Shown piece by piece: positions 36,614 through 47,062 of a DNA stretch of 64,000 bases (positions within the stretch are counted from its first letter, which is position 1; each line of letters opens with the position of its first letter). Origin of the DNA: Mycobacterium spongiae (GTDB taxonomy: Bacteria > Actinomycetota > Actinomycetes > Mycobacteriales > Mycobacteriaceae); assembly GCF_018278905.1 (NCBI RefSeq), contig NZ_CP046600.1:5394001-5458000 (forward strand), read 5' to 3'. The notes under the pieces were generated by a model, which worked only from the letters and a program-made list of their open reading frames with translations, did no database searches and had not been told where the DNA came from. A program made the translations under genes and the position numbers.

Positions 36614-38188
36614 CTAGACGGGGATCAGGCCGTGCTTGCGCCCGACCCGCCACCACAGTTGCTTGTCCCGTAACAAGTGCATTGACTTGCGCAGCAACAG
36701 CCGGGTTTCGTGCGGATTGATGACCGCGTCGATGAACCCGCGCTCGGCGGCAATCCAGGGAATCGCCATATTGAGGTTGTAGTTCTCCACGAAGGTCTTC
36801 TTGATCGCTTGGGCCTCCGGCGCGTTCGGATCGGGGAAGCGCTTCATCAGCAGCTGCGCGGCACCATCGGCACCAATCACCGCGATCCGCGCGGTCGGCC
36901 ACGCGAAGTTCAGGTCCGCGGTCAGCTGCTTGGATCCCATGACCGCGTACGCGCCGCCATAGGACTTGCGGATCGTGATCGTCACCTTCGGCACGTCAGC
37001 TTCCACCACCGCGTAGAGGAACCGGCCGCCGCGCTTGATGATCCCGTTCTTCTCCTGCTCGACCCCGGGCATGAATCCGGGCGTATCCACCACGAAGACC
37101 AGCGGCGTGCTGAACGCGTCGCAGAACCGGATGAAGCGTGCGGCCTTGTCGGAGGCTTCGTTGTCGATCGACCCCGACATGTGCATGGGCTGGTTGGCCA
37201 CCACACCCACCGGGCGGCCGTCGATCCGCGCGTAGCCGGTGATAATCGCCTGTCCGGCTTGGGCCGCGACATCGAGGAAGTCGCCGTCGTCAAAGATCCG
37301 CAGCAGGATCTCGTGCATGTCATAGGCCATGTTGTCCGAGTCCGGCACGATGGAATCGAGCTCCAGGTCGTGGGCGGTGACCTCGGGCTCCAGGCCGGGG
37401 TTCACGATCGGCGCGGTGTCGAAGCAGTTGGACGGCAGAAACGACAGGAAATCGCGCACGTACTGGTACGCCGCGGTCTCGGACTCCACCACCTGGTGGA
37501 TGTTTCCGTAACTGGCCTGGTAGTCGGCGCCGCCCAGTTCATCGAGGGAGACGTCCTCGCCGGTGACGTCCTTGATCACATCCGGCCCCGTGACGAACAT
37601 GTAGCCCTGGTCGCGCACCGCCACCACGAGATCCGTCTGGATCGGCGAATACACCGCTCCGCCAGCGCACTTACCGAGGATGATCGAGATCTGCGGCACC
37701 AACCCGGAAAGTAGCTCGTGGCGGCGACCCAGCTCGGCGTACCACGCCAGGGAGGTGACCGCGTCCTGGATGCGGGCACCTCCGGAGTCGTTGATGCCGA
37801 TGATCGGGCAGCCGACCATCGCACACCACTCCATCAGCCGTGCCACCTTGCGGCCGAACATCTCACCGACCGTCCCACCAAACACCGTCTGGTCATGGGA
37901 GAAAACTCCCACCGGCCGGCCGTTGATCATCCCGTGCCCGGTGACCACACCATCGCCGTAGAGCGCGTTGGGGTCGCCCGGGGTGCGACACAGCGCCCCA
38001 GTCTCCATGAAGCTGCCCGGGTCCACCAGTTCGTAGATGCGCGCGCGGGCACTCGGGATGCCCTTCTTATCGCGTTTGGCGGCGGCCTTCTCACCGCCAG
38101 GCTCTTTGGCCAACTCCTGACGAGCGAGCAGCTCAGCTAGTTTTTCCGCGGTGGTGTGCTGGATGGGAGCTGGCGCCATCTCCGTCAC
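36614..38188 (-). CDS. accD4: Acyl-CoA carboxylase beta subunit AccD4 (Rv3799c)
   Basis: A 524-residue carboxyltransferase with the two crotonase-like halves. Acyl-CoA binding elements [14 protein letters not shown] and [11 protein letters not shown], and the second-half VDTPGFMPG and [10 protein letters not shown], are intact. Together with AccA3, AccD5 and AccE5 it carboxylates the C24-C26 acyl chain that Pks13 uses as the alpha-branch of mycolic acids. It matches the H37Rv protein closely. It is the third gene of the fadD32-pks13-accD4 unit, 53 bases after pks13. ATG 38179 is a second possible start. Confidence 0.96.
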   Translation of the reverse strand: MTEMAPAPIQHTTAEKLAELLARQELAKEPGGEKAAAKRDKKGIPSARARIYELVDPGSFMETGALCRTPGDPNALYGDGVVTGHGMINGRPVGVFSHDQTVFGGTVGEMFGRKVARLMEWCAMVGCPIIGINDSGGARIQDAVTSLAWYAELGRRHELLSGLVPQISIILGKCAGGAVYSPIQTDLVVAVRDQGYMFVTGPDVIKDVTGEDVSLDELGGADYQASYGNIHQVVESETAAYQYVRDFLSFLPSNCFDTAPIVNPGLEPEVTAHDLELDSIVPDSDNMAYDMHEILLRIFDDGDFLDVAAQAGQAIITGYARIDGRPVGVVANQPMHMSGSIDNEASDKAARFIRFCDAFSTPLVFVVDTPGFMPGVEQEKNGIIKRGGRFLYAVVEADVPKVTITIRKSYGGAYAVMGSKQLTADLNFAWPTARIAVIGADGAAQLLMKRFPDPNAPEAQAIKKTFVENYNLNMAIPWIAAERGFIDAVINPHETRLLLRKSMHLLRDKQLWWRVGRKHGLIPV

Positions 38189-38241
38189 TAGTTGCCTACC
38201 TCACCTGGTTCTGGACCTGTTCTGACGTATCCGGCTGCCGT

Positions 38242-41200
38242 TCAGCCCGCAATCGTTTCCAGCGCGCGGGTCATGTGTTCGCCTACCTTGGCGATGATCG
38301 GCTCATCGATGGCCTGGATGTGCTCGCCACCGATCGGCACGACCTCGAGGTCGGAGACGTACTCGCCCCAGCCACCGTCCGGCTGGCGAACGGCATACCG
38401 CGGCTCGAACATGATCGCGTCGTCATGGTAGCGATCGGCCATGTAGAGCGTGACATGCCCTTCGTAGGACTGGATCTGGGCGGTGTCGATCGCCCTGTTG
38501 TCCAGGTACGACGTGCGCTGGTGTTCGATGATCCCGGCCGGAATCTCCACACCGCTCTGCTTGACCGCCTCGAGCACAAACCGGACCTGCCCCTCGTCGT
38601 CGAGCTCTTCGAGCTGCTCGTACGGGATTTCCGGGACGGTGACATTGAAGGTCTTCTCCGCGAACCGGGCATAGCGGTCCCAGCGCTTACGGATCTCCTC
38701 CTTGGTCTGCGGGATCTCCTCGCCGGCACGCACCGCGTCGATCAGCCCTACGAACCTGACGTCCTTGCCCAGGCGGCGCAATCCGATCGCGCATGCGTAG
38801 GCGAGCACGCCACCCAGCGACCAGCCGGCCAGAATGTAGGGTCCGTCACCCTGCAGCTCGATCAGCTTGGGCACATAGGCGGCAGCACGTTCTTCGATCG
38901 ACCCTTCCACTCGCTCAAAGCCGTACATCGGGGTATCCGCAGGCAACCGGTTCAGCAGCGGCTCGTACACGACCGTGGAGCCGCCGGCCGGGTGGAACAC
39001 GAACACCGGCGGCTTGGAGGCGTCCCCGGCGCTGCCCTCAGGCCGCGCCCGCAAAGTACGGACGAACCCATCGACCTGGCCGGCCTCAAGGAAACCCCGC
39101 ACCTTGTCGGCGAGCGCTTCAATGTTCGACGACGCCAGCACGTCCTCGGTGGTAATCGACCCTTCGGCACGCTCGGCAAGGCGCTGCGCCATCTTTGCGG
39201 CGGTGTCCGCGTCCAGCTTTGGCAGCGTGTTGAAGATCCCTCCCGGCGACTTCCCGGTGACGATCGCCCACGTCGCGAACGTCACCCGCTCCGCGGCATC
39301 TCGTGGCGGCACGTCGGAGTTCAGCGCCGCAGCCACAGCCTCCTGGTTGAGGGCACCGGCCGCCGCGGCCAGGTTCGGCTGCTCACCGTTGCCCGACACA
39401 CCTGCGGGACCCGACGGATCCGTCGGCGGCGGCGGAATCGGCTGGTCCGATGCCGGCGGTGGCGCCGTGACCTCGGGCGCCGCAGCGGGCGCCGCTGGTT
39501 CGGAGGTGCCGCCGCCCTTCCCGTACAGCAATTCCGCCTGCTCCCGGGCAATGTCCTCGGCGGTCTGCGTCTTCTGGTGCTCAGCCAGTTGCTCGACTTC
39601 GTCGCGGTGCTCGACCGCGTACTCGATCAGCTTCTCGACGTTGTAGAGGTTGGCGTCCCGCACGGCCTGCAACTGAATGGGCGGCAGGTCGAAGTCGTAC
39701 TCGACGCGGTTCTTGATCCGCACCGCCATCAGCGAGTCCAGACCCAGCTCGATCAGCGGCACCTCCCAGGGCAGGTCCTCGGGTTCGTAGCCCATGGCCG
39801 ACCCGACGATCAGGCCCAGCCGCTCAGCGATGGTCTCGCCGGAATCCGGTGTCCACCTGGTCATGCCGGACGGCATGTACCGGTTGGTCAGGCTGTCTGC
39901 CAGCGTCTCGGCGTCGTCGTCTTCGGCGGAAGATTCCGCGGGCGCCGTCGCCTCGGTTGGGGCTGCGATCACCGAACCGGCACCCACCGCCGTCGGCAAC
40001 ACGCCCTCGTGGCCCGCACGGGCGACCAGCGCGTCGTAGACGAGGGTGAAGGACTCGTCGATGCGGGCGTGCACCTGAACCGCCGCGCCGCCGGGGTGGC
40101 GCGTCATCGTCGTCACCAGCCGTGCGCCCTCGCCGGGCACGGCACGCGGCTCCGCCGCCGTCAACTGGGCGTCCGGCAGCACCTCGGCCGTGGCGGCTCG
40201 CACCAACGACGCCAGATCGGTAGCGCCGCCGGGTGCGTACTCCCAGACGTGGCGGCCATCCGGCAGCGCGACGTGGGTCCCCGGCATGATCGCCGCGCTG
40301 GCGGCCGCCGAGAAGTTCACATCCAGCCAGTGTTCTTTCCGCTTGAATCGAGTGGGCGGGATATTGGCGTAGTCCTCGGGTCCAATTGGCCCCGAGGATG
40401 GCCGGGGAAACAGTGTCCGGACGTCCAGGTCGTGGCCGTACACGAAGAGCTGAGCCATCGTCGAGACGATCGACTCGACTTCGTCCTGCTTGCGAGCCAG
40501 GGTTGGGATCAATTGGGCGTCGTGCAAACCGGCCGACGCGGTCGTGAGACCCACCTGCATCAGTGCCACTGGGTTGGGTGCAAGTTCCAGGAAGGTGGTG
40601 TGCCCGCTGTCGACCGCATTGCGGATCCCGTGGGTGAAGTAGACGCTGTGCCGCAGGCCCTTCTTCCAGTACTCGACATCGTGAATCGGCTCGCTGCCCG
40701 GCTTGACGTAGCTGCCCTCGTGGACCGTCGAGTAGATCCCGGCCGTGGGGCTCATTGGTTTGATCCCCTGCAACTCGGCGGTGAGCTCGCCGAGCAGCGG
40801 ATCCATCTGCGAGGTGTGGCTGGCGCCCTTGGTCTGGAATTTGCGGGCGAACTTGCCCTCGGATTCCGCGCGGGCGATGATCGCGTCCACCTGCTCTGGC
40901 GGGCCGCCGATGACCGTCTGGTTCGGCGCGGCGTAGACGCACACTTCGAGATCGGGAAAGTCGGAGAACACCGTCTTGATCTCGTCAGCGGAGTATTCCA
41001 CCAGCGCCATCAACCGGATGTACTCGCCGAACAGCATCGCCTCGCCCTCGCCCATCAGATGCGAGCGCGAGCAGATGGCGCGGGTGGCGTCGCGTAGCGA
41101 CAGGCCGCCGGCGAAGTAGGCCGACGCGGCCTCACCGAGCGACTGCCCGACCACCGCGCCGGGTACCGCACCGTGGTGCTTGAGCAGCTCACCGAGCGCG

Positions 41201-43620
41201 ATCTGAATCGCGAAGATGGTGACCTGTGTGGTTTCGATGCCGTAGTCCTGTGCGTCGTCAAGGATCAGCTCCAGCACCGAGTAGCCCAGCTCGTCCTGAA
41301 CCAGCGCGTCGACCTTCTCGATCCACTCGGCGAAGACGTCGTTGCGCAGGTACAGGCTCTTGCCCATCTTGCGGTGCTGCGCACCGAACCCGGCGAGCAC
41401 CCACACCGGGCCGTTGGTGACCGGCCCGTCGACGCTGAATACGTTGGGTGCCTGCTTGCCCGCGGCGACCGCCTGCAAACCCTTGATCGCTTCGTCGTGG
41501 TCATGGGCCAGCACCACCGCCCGGGACCGGCCGTGGTTGCGCCGCGATAGCGACCGGCCGATCGATTCCAGCGATGACGCCTGGCCTTCCGGTGTCTGCA
41601 TCCAGTCGGCCAACTCGGCCGCGGCAGCCTTCTTGCGGGACGTGAGAAACGCCGAGACGGCAAGCGGAACCAGCGGCGGCTTGACGCCCTCTTCGGCTTC
41701 CTGTGCCGCGAGCTCCTGCAGTGCGACTTCTTTGAGCCGTAGCGCCTCGTCGGTGAGCCCCGGCAGTTCGGGCTCGGACTCCTCGGTCGTGGCGGCGTCG
41801 GTGATGATCTCGCCGTATTCGTCGAAGCGCAGCGCGTGACTTTCCAACGCACCCGCCTCGGCCGCAGCCGCTTGCGCGGAGTCGGCGGCTACCGGCTCCG
41901 GTTCCTGTGACGCCTTTTCCATCACGTCGCGTGGCAAGACCTCGCGGACCACCATGTGAGCGTTGGCGCCGCCGAAACCGAAGCTCGACACCCCGGCGAG
42001 CGCGTAGCCGCCATAGCGTGGCCAGTCCGTCGCCTCGTCGATCATCTTCAGGCGCATCGCGTCGAAGTCGATGTAGGGGCTGGGTCCGGCGAAATTGATC
42101 GATGGGGGCAGTTTGTCGTGCTGCAAGGCCAGCACCACCTTGGCCATGCTGGCCGCCCCGGCGGCCGACTCCAGGTGCCCCACGTTGGTCTTGACCGCAC
42201 CCAGCAGCGCCGGCCGATCGGCGGGACGCCCTCGGCCGACGATGCGGCCCAACGCCTCGGCCTCGATCGGGTCGCCGAGAATGGTGCCCGTACCGTGCGC
42301 CTCGACGTAGTCGACCTGACGCGGATCGATCCCCGCATCCTTGTAGGCCCGACGCAGCACGTCGGCTTGCGCATCCTGGTTGGGTGCGATCAGACCGTTG
42401 GACCGGCCATCGTGATTGACCGCGCTGCCGGCGATTACCGCCAGGATCTGGTCGCCGTCGCGGCGGGCGTCGTCGACTCGCTTGAGCACGAGCATGCCGC
42501 CGCCCTCGGAACGGGTGTAGCCGTCAGCGTCGGAGGAGAACGACTTGATCCGGCCATCGGGCGCTAGCACCGCCCCAATCTCGTCGAAGCCAAGAGTCAC
42601 CATGGGCGTGATCAGCGCGTTGACACCGCCGGCCACCGCCACATCGCATTCCCCGTTGCGCAGCGCCTGGACTCCTTGGTGCATGGCCACCAGCGAACTC
42701 GAACACGCGGTGTCGATGGTGACCGACGGCCCCCGGAAGTCATAGAAGTACGACACCCGGTTGGCGATGATCGAGCTGCTGGTGCCAGTGATCGCATACG
42801 GGTGTGCGACCGTGGGGTCGGAGACGGCCAAGAAGCTGTAGTCATTGGTGGAGCTGCCGACATACACGCCGACGGCCCCGCCGCGCAGGCTGGACGCCGG
42901 GATGCGGGCGTGCTCGAGAGCTTCCCAGGTCAGCTCCAGCGCCATTCGCTGCTGCGGATCGATGTTGTCGGCTTCGGTCTTGGCGACCGCGAAGAACTCG
43001 GAATCGAAGCCCTTGATGTCCTTGAGGTAGCCCCCACGGGTGCGGGCATTGCCCACGCGCTCGGCCAACCGTGGCTCCTGGAGGAATTCCGCCCAGCGGC
43101 CTTCGGGTAAGTCGGTGATCGCGTCGCGGCCTTCGAGCAGCGCCTCCCAGGTCTGGGCCGGACTGTCCATCTCGCCAGGAAAACGGGTGGACAAGCCCAC
43201 GATTGCGATGTCGACCCGCTCGGCGGGGCCGGGGCGGGACCAATCCTCGTCCTGGGTGCCGTCGTCGGCTCGTTCGGGCTCGCCTTCGATGATCCGCGTC
43301 GCGAGCGATTCGATGGTCGGGTGCTGGAATGCCACGGCAACAGACAGAGTGACACCGGTCAGGTCTTCAATGTCGGCGGCCATCGCGACCGCATCCCGTG
43401 ACGCCAAACCAAGCTCGACCATCGGCACCGATTCATCGATCTGATCCGACGGCTTGCCCACGGCCCTGCCCACCCAGTCGCGCAGCCATTGGCGCATCTG
43501 GGGAACGGTCATCTCGGCGTTGGTGGCCGGTGCGTCCGCCCCCTCGGAGCCGGCGGCGGTACCGTCTAGCTGCTGGTTCTGGGCGTCTGAGTTGTCCTGG
43601 ATATCGTCTGTGTCAGCCAT
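38242..43620 (-). CDS. pks13: Polyketide synthase Pks13, mycolic acid condensase (Rv3800c)
   Basis: 1792 residues. Domain order: N-terminal ACP (phosphopantetheine Ser74 in ELGLASRDA), ketosynthase (about 134-560, Cys306 in DTACSSS, His in EAHGTGT and NVGHLESAAG), acyltransferase (GQSLGEAAS), second ACP (ELGLDSLMAV), thioesterase. The thioesterase triad is Ser1601 (GWSLGG), Asp1628 and His1767. Asp1712 and Asn1708 match the residues that bind benzofuran inhibitors in M. tuberculosis. Pks13 condenses meromycoloyl-AMP from FadD32 with the carboxyacyl-CoA from AccD4. It is about 60 residues longer than the H37Rv protein, mainly in the polar N-terminus (residues 1-36) and inter-domain linkers. 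ATG 43620 is 11 bases after fadD32. Confidence 0.97.
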   Translation of the reverse strand: MADTDDIQDNSDAQNQQLDGTAAGSEGADAPATNAEMTVPQMRQWLRDWVGRAVGKPSDQIDESVPMVELGLASRDAVAMAADIEDLTGVTLSVAVAFQHPTIESLATRIIEGEPERADDGTQDEDWSRPGPAERVDIAIVGLSTRFPGEMDSPAQTWEALLEGRDAITDLPEGRWAEFLQEPRLAERVGNARTRGGYLKDIKGFDSEFFAVAKTEADNIDPQQRMALELTWEALEHARIPASSLRGGAVGVYVGSSTNDYSFLAVSDPTVAHPYAITGTSSSIIANRVSYFYDFRGPSVTIDTACSSSLVAMHQGVQALRNGECDVAVAGGVNALITPMVTLGFDEIGAVLAPDGRIKSFSSDADGYTRSEGGGMLVLKRVDDARRDGDQILAVIAGSAVNHDGRSNGLIAPNQDAQADVLRRAYKDAGIDPRQVDYVEAHGTGTILGDPIEAEALGRIVGRGRPADRPALLGAVKTNVGHLESAAGAASMAKVVLALQHDKLPPSINFAGPSPYIDFDAMRLKMIDEATDWPRYGGYALAGVSSFGFGGANAHMVVREVLPRDVMEKASQEPEPVAADSAQAAAAEAGALESHALRFDEYGEIITDAATTEESEPELPGLTDEALRLKEVALQELAAQEAEEGVKPPLVPLAVSAFLTSRKKAAAAELADWMQTPEGQASSLESIGRSLSRRNHGRSRAVVLAHDHDEAIKGLQAVAAGKQAPNVFSVDGPVTNGPVWVLAGFGAQHRKMGKSLYLRNDVFAEWIEKVDALVQDELGYSVLELILDDAQDYGIETTQVTIFAIQIALGELLKHHGAVPGAVVGQSLGEAASAYFAGGLSLRDATRAICSRSHLMGEGEAMLFGEYIRLMALVEYSADEIKTVFSDFPDLEVCVYAAPNQTVIGGPPEQVDAIIARAESEGKFARKFQTKGASHTSQMDPLLGELTAELQGIKPMSPTAGIYSTVHEGSYVKPGSEPIHDVEYWKKGLRHSVYFTHGIRNAVDSGHTTFLELAPNPVALMQVGLTTASAGLHDAQLIPTLARKQDEVESIVSTMAQLFVYGHDLDVRTLFPRPSSGPIGPEDYANIPPTRFKRKEHWLDVNFSAAASAAIMPGTHVALPDGRHVWEYAPGGATDLASLVRAATAEVLPDAQLTAAEPRAVPGEGARLVTTMTRHPGGAAVQVHARIDESFTLVYDALVARAGHEGVLPTAVGAGSVIAAPTEATAPAESSAEDDDAETLADSLTNRYMPSGMTRWTPDSGETIAERLGLIVGSAMGYEPEDLPWEVPLIELGLDSLMAVRIKNRVEYDFDLPPIQLQAVRDANLYNVEKLIEYAVEHRDEVEQLAEHQKTQTAEDIAREQAELLYGKGGGTSEPAAPAAAPEVTAPPPASDQPIPPPPTDPSGPAGVSGNGEQPNLAAAAGALNQEAVAAALNSDVPPRDAAERVTFATWAIVTGKSPGGIFNTLPKLDADTAAKMAQRLAERAEGSITTEDVLASSNIEALADKVRGFLEAGQVDGFVRTLRARPEGSAGDASKPPVFVFHPAGGSTVVYEPLLNRLPADTPMYGFERVEGSIEERAAAYVPKLIELQGDGPYILAGWSLGGVLAYACAIGLRRLGKDVRFVGLIDAVRAGEEIPQTKEEIRKRWDRYARFAEKTFNVTVPEIPYEQLEELDDEGQVRFVLEAVKQSGVEIPAGIIEHQRTSYLDNRAIDTAQIQSYEGHVTLYMADRYHDDAIMFEPRYAVRQPDGGWGEYVSDLEVVPIGGEHIQAIDEPIIAKVGEHMTRALETIAG

Positions 43621-43631
43621 GGTCACCCGGC

Positions 43632-45521
43632 TCAGTCCGACGTGGCGAAGGTCGTTGGGGAACCGACGCCGCTGCGCAGGCTGTCGTCGAGGTATGCCGC
43701 ACGGCACGCGCGGCGGCCGATCTTCCCGCTGGAGGTTCGCGGAATCGTGCCGGCCGACACCAGCAGCACGTCGCGCACGGTCACCGCGTGGCCGACGGCG
43801 ATGGCCGCTCGGATGTCGTCAACGATGGGCTGATGCTCGAGCTTGTGCGTACCAGCCGCGCGCTCCCCGACGATCACGAGCTGCTCGGAGGTGTCCTCGG
43901 GGTCGAATTTCAGGCCGACGTGCGGGTCGTCGAACACCGACTCGGGCAACTGGTTGGCCGGCACGGAGAAAGCGGCGACATAGCCGACACGCAAGGCCTT
44001 GGTCGACTCCTGCGCGGTGTACTCCAGGTCCTGCGGGTAGTGGTTGCGCCCGTCGATAATGACCAGGTCCTTGATCCGGCCCGCGATATAGAGGTGCCCC
44101 CTGAAGTACGTGCCGTAATCGCCGGTGCGTACCCATAGCCCGTCGTCGGCGGCCCCCTCAGCGTGCGACTCGCTGATTCGCGACTTGAGAATGTTCTTGA
44201 AGGTCTTGGTGGTCTCTTCTTCCTTGTTCCAGTAGCCGCTACCCAGGTTGTTGCCGTGCAACCAGATCTCCCCGATCTGCCCGTCCGGCAGCTCGCTGGC
44301 AGTGTCCGCGTCGACAATGACCGCCCATTCGTCCACCCCGATTCGGCCGGCCGAGACCTGCGCAACAGCATTCGGCGCGTCGGCGGGCACCTCGACAAAC
44401 CGCTGCTTGTTCAGCTCGTCGCGGTCGACATGAATGACCGTCGGTGCCTCATCCATGGGCGTAGTCGAGACGAACAACGTCGCCTCGGCGAGACCGTACG
44501 ACGGCTTGATCGCGGTCTCCTTCAATCCGTACGGGGCGAACGCGGCGTAGAACTTGCGCATCGAGGCCGGCGACACCGGCTCGCTGCCGTTGAGGATCCC
44601 CTTGACGTTGCTCAGGTCCAGTGGCGGCTCATCGTCGCGGGGCAGCCCACGCACCGCGGCATGTTCGAACGCGAAGTTCGGCGAGGCCGAGAACGTGCCG
44701 CCGGTCTCGCCGGGTTTGCGAGCGAGCTCGCGGAGAAAACGGCCGGGCCGGCGCACAAACGCCGCGGGCGTCATGAAGGTGAAGGAGTGCCCCAGCACCG
44801 ATGCGAGCAGCACCGTGATCAGGCCCATGTCGTGGAAGAACGGGAGCCAGCTGACGCCGCGGTCACCCTCTTGTCCCTCTAGGGCATTAAGCACCTGCAC
44901 CACATTCGTAGGCAAGTTCAGATGGGTGATCTGCACGCCCGTCGGCGTTCGGGTCGAGCCCGACGTGTACTGGAGGTAAGCGGTGGTGTCCGCGTCGGCC
45001 TCGGGCTCCTGCCAGGTGGCGGCGACCTCGGTGGGCACCGCATCGACTGCGATGACGCGGGGCCGCTCCTTGGCCGCACGACTACGGATGAACTTGCGGA
45101 CACCCTCGGCGGACTCGGTGGTGGTCAGGATGGTCGACGGCGTGCAGTCGTCGAGCACCGCGTGCAACCGGCCCACATGCCCAGGTTCAGCCGGGTCGAA
45201 CAACGGCACCGCGATCCGGCCGGAGTAGAGCGCGCCGAAGAAGGAAATGAGGTACTCGAGGTTCTGCGGGCACAGGATGGCGATACGGTCGCCCGGCTGA
45301 GTGACTTGCTGCAGACGTGCTCCCACCGCGCGGTTGCGCGCGCTGAATTCCGACCACAGGATGTCGCGCGCAACGCCGTCGCGTTCAGTCGAGAAGTCCA
45401 GGAACCGGTAGGCCAGCTTGTCGCCACGAACCTTCGCCCACTTCTCCACGTGACGAACCAGGTTGGTGTTTTCCGGAAACCGGATCTTCCCATTCACGAT
45501 GAACGGGTTGTGGTACGCCAT
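43632..45521 (-). CDS. fadD32: Fatty-acyl-AMP ligase FadD32 (Rv3801c)
   Basis: A 629-residue adenylate-forming enzyme. It has the AMP-binding P-loop [14 protein letters not shown], the motif [19 protein letters not shown] and the C-terminal [11 protein letters not shown] with the catalytic lysine. It belongs to the FAAL type, which makes acyl-AMP and loads it on the N-terminal ACP of Pks13 instead of forming CoA esters. ATG 45521 is chosen since AGGAGA stands about 7 bases upstream; a GTG at 45539 would add 6 residues and is close to the H37Rv start. First gene of the fadD32-pks13-accD4 unit. Confidence 0.96.
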   Translation of the reverse strand: MAYHNPFIVNGKIRFPENTNLVRHVEKWAKVRGDKLAYRFLDFSTERDGVARDILWSEFSARNRAVGARLQQVTQPGDRIAILCPQNLEYLISFFGALYSGRIAVPLFDPAEPGHVGRLHAVLDDCTPSTILTTTESAEGVRKFIRSRAAKERPRVIAVDAVPTEVAATWQEPEADADTTAYLQYTSGSTRTPTGVQITHLNLPTNVVQVLNALEGQEGDRGVSWLPFFHDMGLITVLLASVLGHSFTFMTPAAFVRRPGRFLRELARKPGETGGTFSASPNFAFEHAAVRGLPRDDEPPLDLSNVKGILNGSEPVSPASMRKFYAAFAPYGLKETAIKPSYGLAEATLFVSTTPMDEAPTVIHVDRDELNKQRFVEVPADAPNAVAQVSAGRIGVDEWAVIVDADTASELPDGQIGEIWLHGNNLGSGYWNKEEETTKTFKNILKSRISESHAEGAADDGLWVRTGDYGTYFRGHLYIAGRIKDLVIIDGRNHYPQDLEYTAQESTKALRVGYVAAFSVPANQLPESVFDDPHVGLKFDPEDTSEQLVIVGERAAGTHKLEHQPIVDDIRAAIAVGHAVTVRDVLLVSAGTIPRTSSGKIGRRACRAAYLDDSLRSGVGSPTTFATSD

Positions 45522-45770
45522 CCCACTCTCTCCTGTCACAACGCATCTCGGTGCCGGCTCCGCCGACAATTACAGCTCCGCGCACCGACACCAGCGGAAC
45601 TCGCTACTGCGGGCACCATCCGTTGCCAGTTTGGACCCGAACGGGTCATCACCATGCTCTTAAATTCCTCTTAATGTTACGGGGAGGGGCGCGGCAGACC
45701 AAATCACACGTTACCGCTGATCGAGCCAGTATCGGTGCACTGAAAGCTGTGTCCGGTGCTCGATAAAACC

Positions 45771-45787
45771 CTCAAGTCACCCTTGAG
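45771..45787 (-). terminator. Short hairpin after the Rv3802c homologue
   Basis: Arms CTCAAG and CTTGAG with a 5-base loop, 19-35 bases beyond the Rv3802c stop. The minus-strand sequence after it (GGTTTTATCG) holds a short T-run, as in an intrinsic terminator. The rest of the 284-base gap to fadD32 is AT-richer (45655-45680) and probably contains the fadD32 promoter. Confidence 0.45.
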
Positions 45788-45805
45788 TGGGCGCCGCCGA
45801 AGCAC

Positions 45806-46816
45806 TCACCCGTGCTTAGGGTGCGGTGCGTTCTTGATCAGCTTTTCTGCCCAGTTCAATGTCCATTGGGTCGCCGTCTCTCCGTCCGAATTCCAGAACT
45901 CGGGCGTGGCGTACATCGCATGGACTGGCCCCGCGGCACCGCCAGCGAGGGTGTTCAGCGTGGTCGGTAAATTGGCGGGGCTAAACGCCTCCGCCGGGGC
46001 CGCGCAGATCAGGTCACCCGCGGCGCAGATTTCGTTGGTCCGATCGTCGAGCGCACCGAAACCGCCCGGGCGCGCGCCAGTCATGGTCAAGCCAAGACCC
46101 GCCAACACCGGCACTTCATGCAAAGTGATCTCGGCGCCCTCGCCTGGAGGGTCGGGAGGGATCTGGTTGCCCACTCCTTGCTGGCGACGGCCGTCGGCAA
46201 TCAGGGTCACGCCGAGCACCAGGTCCTCATCGACGGGTCCGCGTCCATTGCCGATATCGCTGGCAAGGTCGCCGGCGATCACCGCTCCCTGTGAGAAGCC
46301 GATCAGCACGTAGCTGGTCAATGGGCATTTGTTGTTCATGGCGGTCATCTCCTTGACCGCCACCCGGGTGCCTTCTGCCCGGCTGTCGTTGTAGGACATC
46401 TGACCGTCAGCGCTCAGCGGATTGTGAAACTGCGCGGTGTAGGGCACGGTGTACGTCTCCACCCGGGATTCGGGAAACTGTTCGGCGATCGGCTCAGTCA
46501 CCGTGAGCAGCAACGCTTTCGGAAACTGTATCGGATGAAGGGGGTCGTCCTGCGGCGACGACTCCCAGGTGCCCGGAATGGAGATGAGCTGCACATCAGG
46601 GCAGGACGCGTCCTGAAAAGCCGGTCGCGGCTTGCGGGGGTGGGACGTCGTGGGACCCGGCGTCAGGACGCCTGGCGGCACGGCACTCGGCGGGGACTGC
46701 TGACTCCGAAGCATGATCACCACCGCGACGATGACCAGCGCCACGACTGACGCCATCGCGACGGCTGCGGTCCAGGCGAGGATTCGGTGGCGTTTGCGCC
46801 GGGCGTTGCTGGCCAT
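45806..46816 (-). CDS. Cutinase-like cell-wall lipase/thioesterase (Rv3802c)
   Basis: 336 residues, the same length as in H37Rv. A single N-terminal membrane helix (about 13-36) places the enzyme outside the membrane. The alpha/beta-hydrolase cutinase-like domain has Ser175 (GFSQG), Asp268 and His299, matching the published triad numbers of the M. tuberculosis protein exactly. That enzyme is essential, has phospholipase A/thioesterase activity and is inhibited by tetrahydrolipstatin; it is thought to serve mycolate metabolism. It stands between mpt51 and fadD32 on the same strand. Confidence 0.94.
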   Translation of the reverse strand: MASNARRKRHRILAWTAAVAMASVVALVIVAVVIMLRSQQSPPSAVPPGVLTPGPTTSHPRKPRPAFQDASCPDVQLISIPGTWESSPQDDPLHPIQFPKALLLTVTEPIAEQFPESRVETYTVPYTAQFHNPLSADGQMSYNDSRAEGTRVAVKEMTAMNNKCPLTSYVLIGFSQGAVIAGDLASDIGNGRGPVDEDLVLGVTLIADGRRQQGVGNQIPPDPPGEGAEITLHEVPVLAGLGLTMTGARPGGFGALDDRTNEICAAGDLICAAPAEAFSPANLPTTLNTLAGGAAGPVHAMYATPEFWNSDGETATQWTLNWAEKLIKNAPHPKHG

Positions 46817-46855
46817 GTTCTCCTGCTAGCAGATTCGGTGGGTCCCAGGATTGGG

Positions 46856-46879
46856 CTGGGTAGGGCTCTGGGTAGGGCT
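46856..46879. repeat. Tandem 12-bp repeat upstream of Rv3802c homologue
   Basis: Two exact head-to-tail copies of CTGGGTAGGGCT. On the minus strand it lies 40-63 bases upstream of the Rv3802c ATG, where a promoter or regulator site would be. The remainder of the 246-base gap to mpt51 shows no gene. Confidence 0.45.
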
Positions 46880-47003
46880 CAGCACGAAGACCCTAGGCGG
46901 CGGCAAATGCGCACCGTCGCGCCCTCACTCACCTGAGCCGCGTGGTGGCGCGGCCCCGCCCGTCTGTTGCTCTCTCTTATACGGTACCGGCCGCTCGAGC
47001 GAC

Positions 47004-47021
47004 GCCGTCAGTACCGACGGC
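47004..47021 (-). terminator. Hairpin after mpt51
   Basis: Arms GCCGTC and GACGGC with a 6-base loop, 42-59 bases beyond the mpt51 stop on the minus strand. No T-run follows, so it is a weak candidate terminator. Confidence 0.25.
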
Positions 47022-47062
47022 CCGGCTAGCGCCGTCGTGCTCGTTCGCTGCGGACCGCCTGG

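Noticed and set aside
38275..41097. A 940-codon open frame on the plus strand
   Set aside because: It is antisense to pks13 and reflects GC-rich third-position bias. The translation is Arg/His/Gly-rich with no domain.
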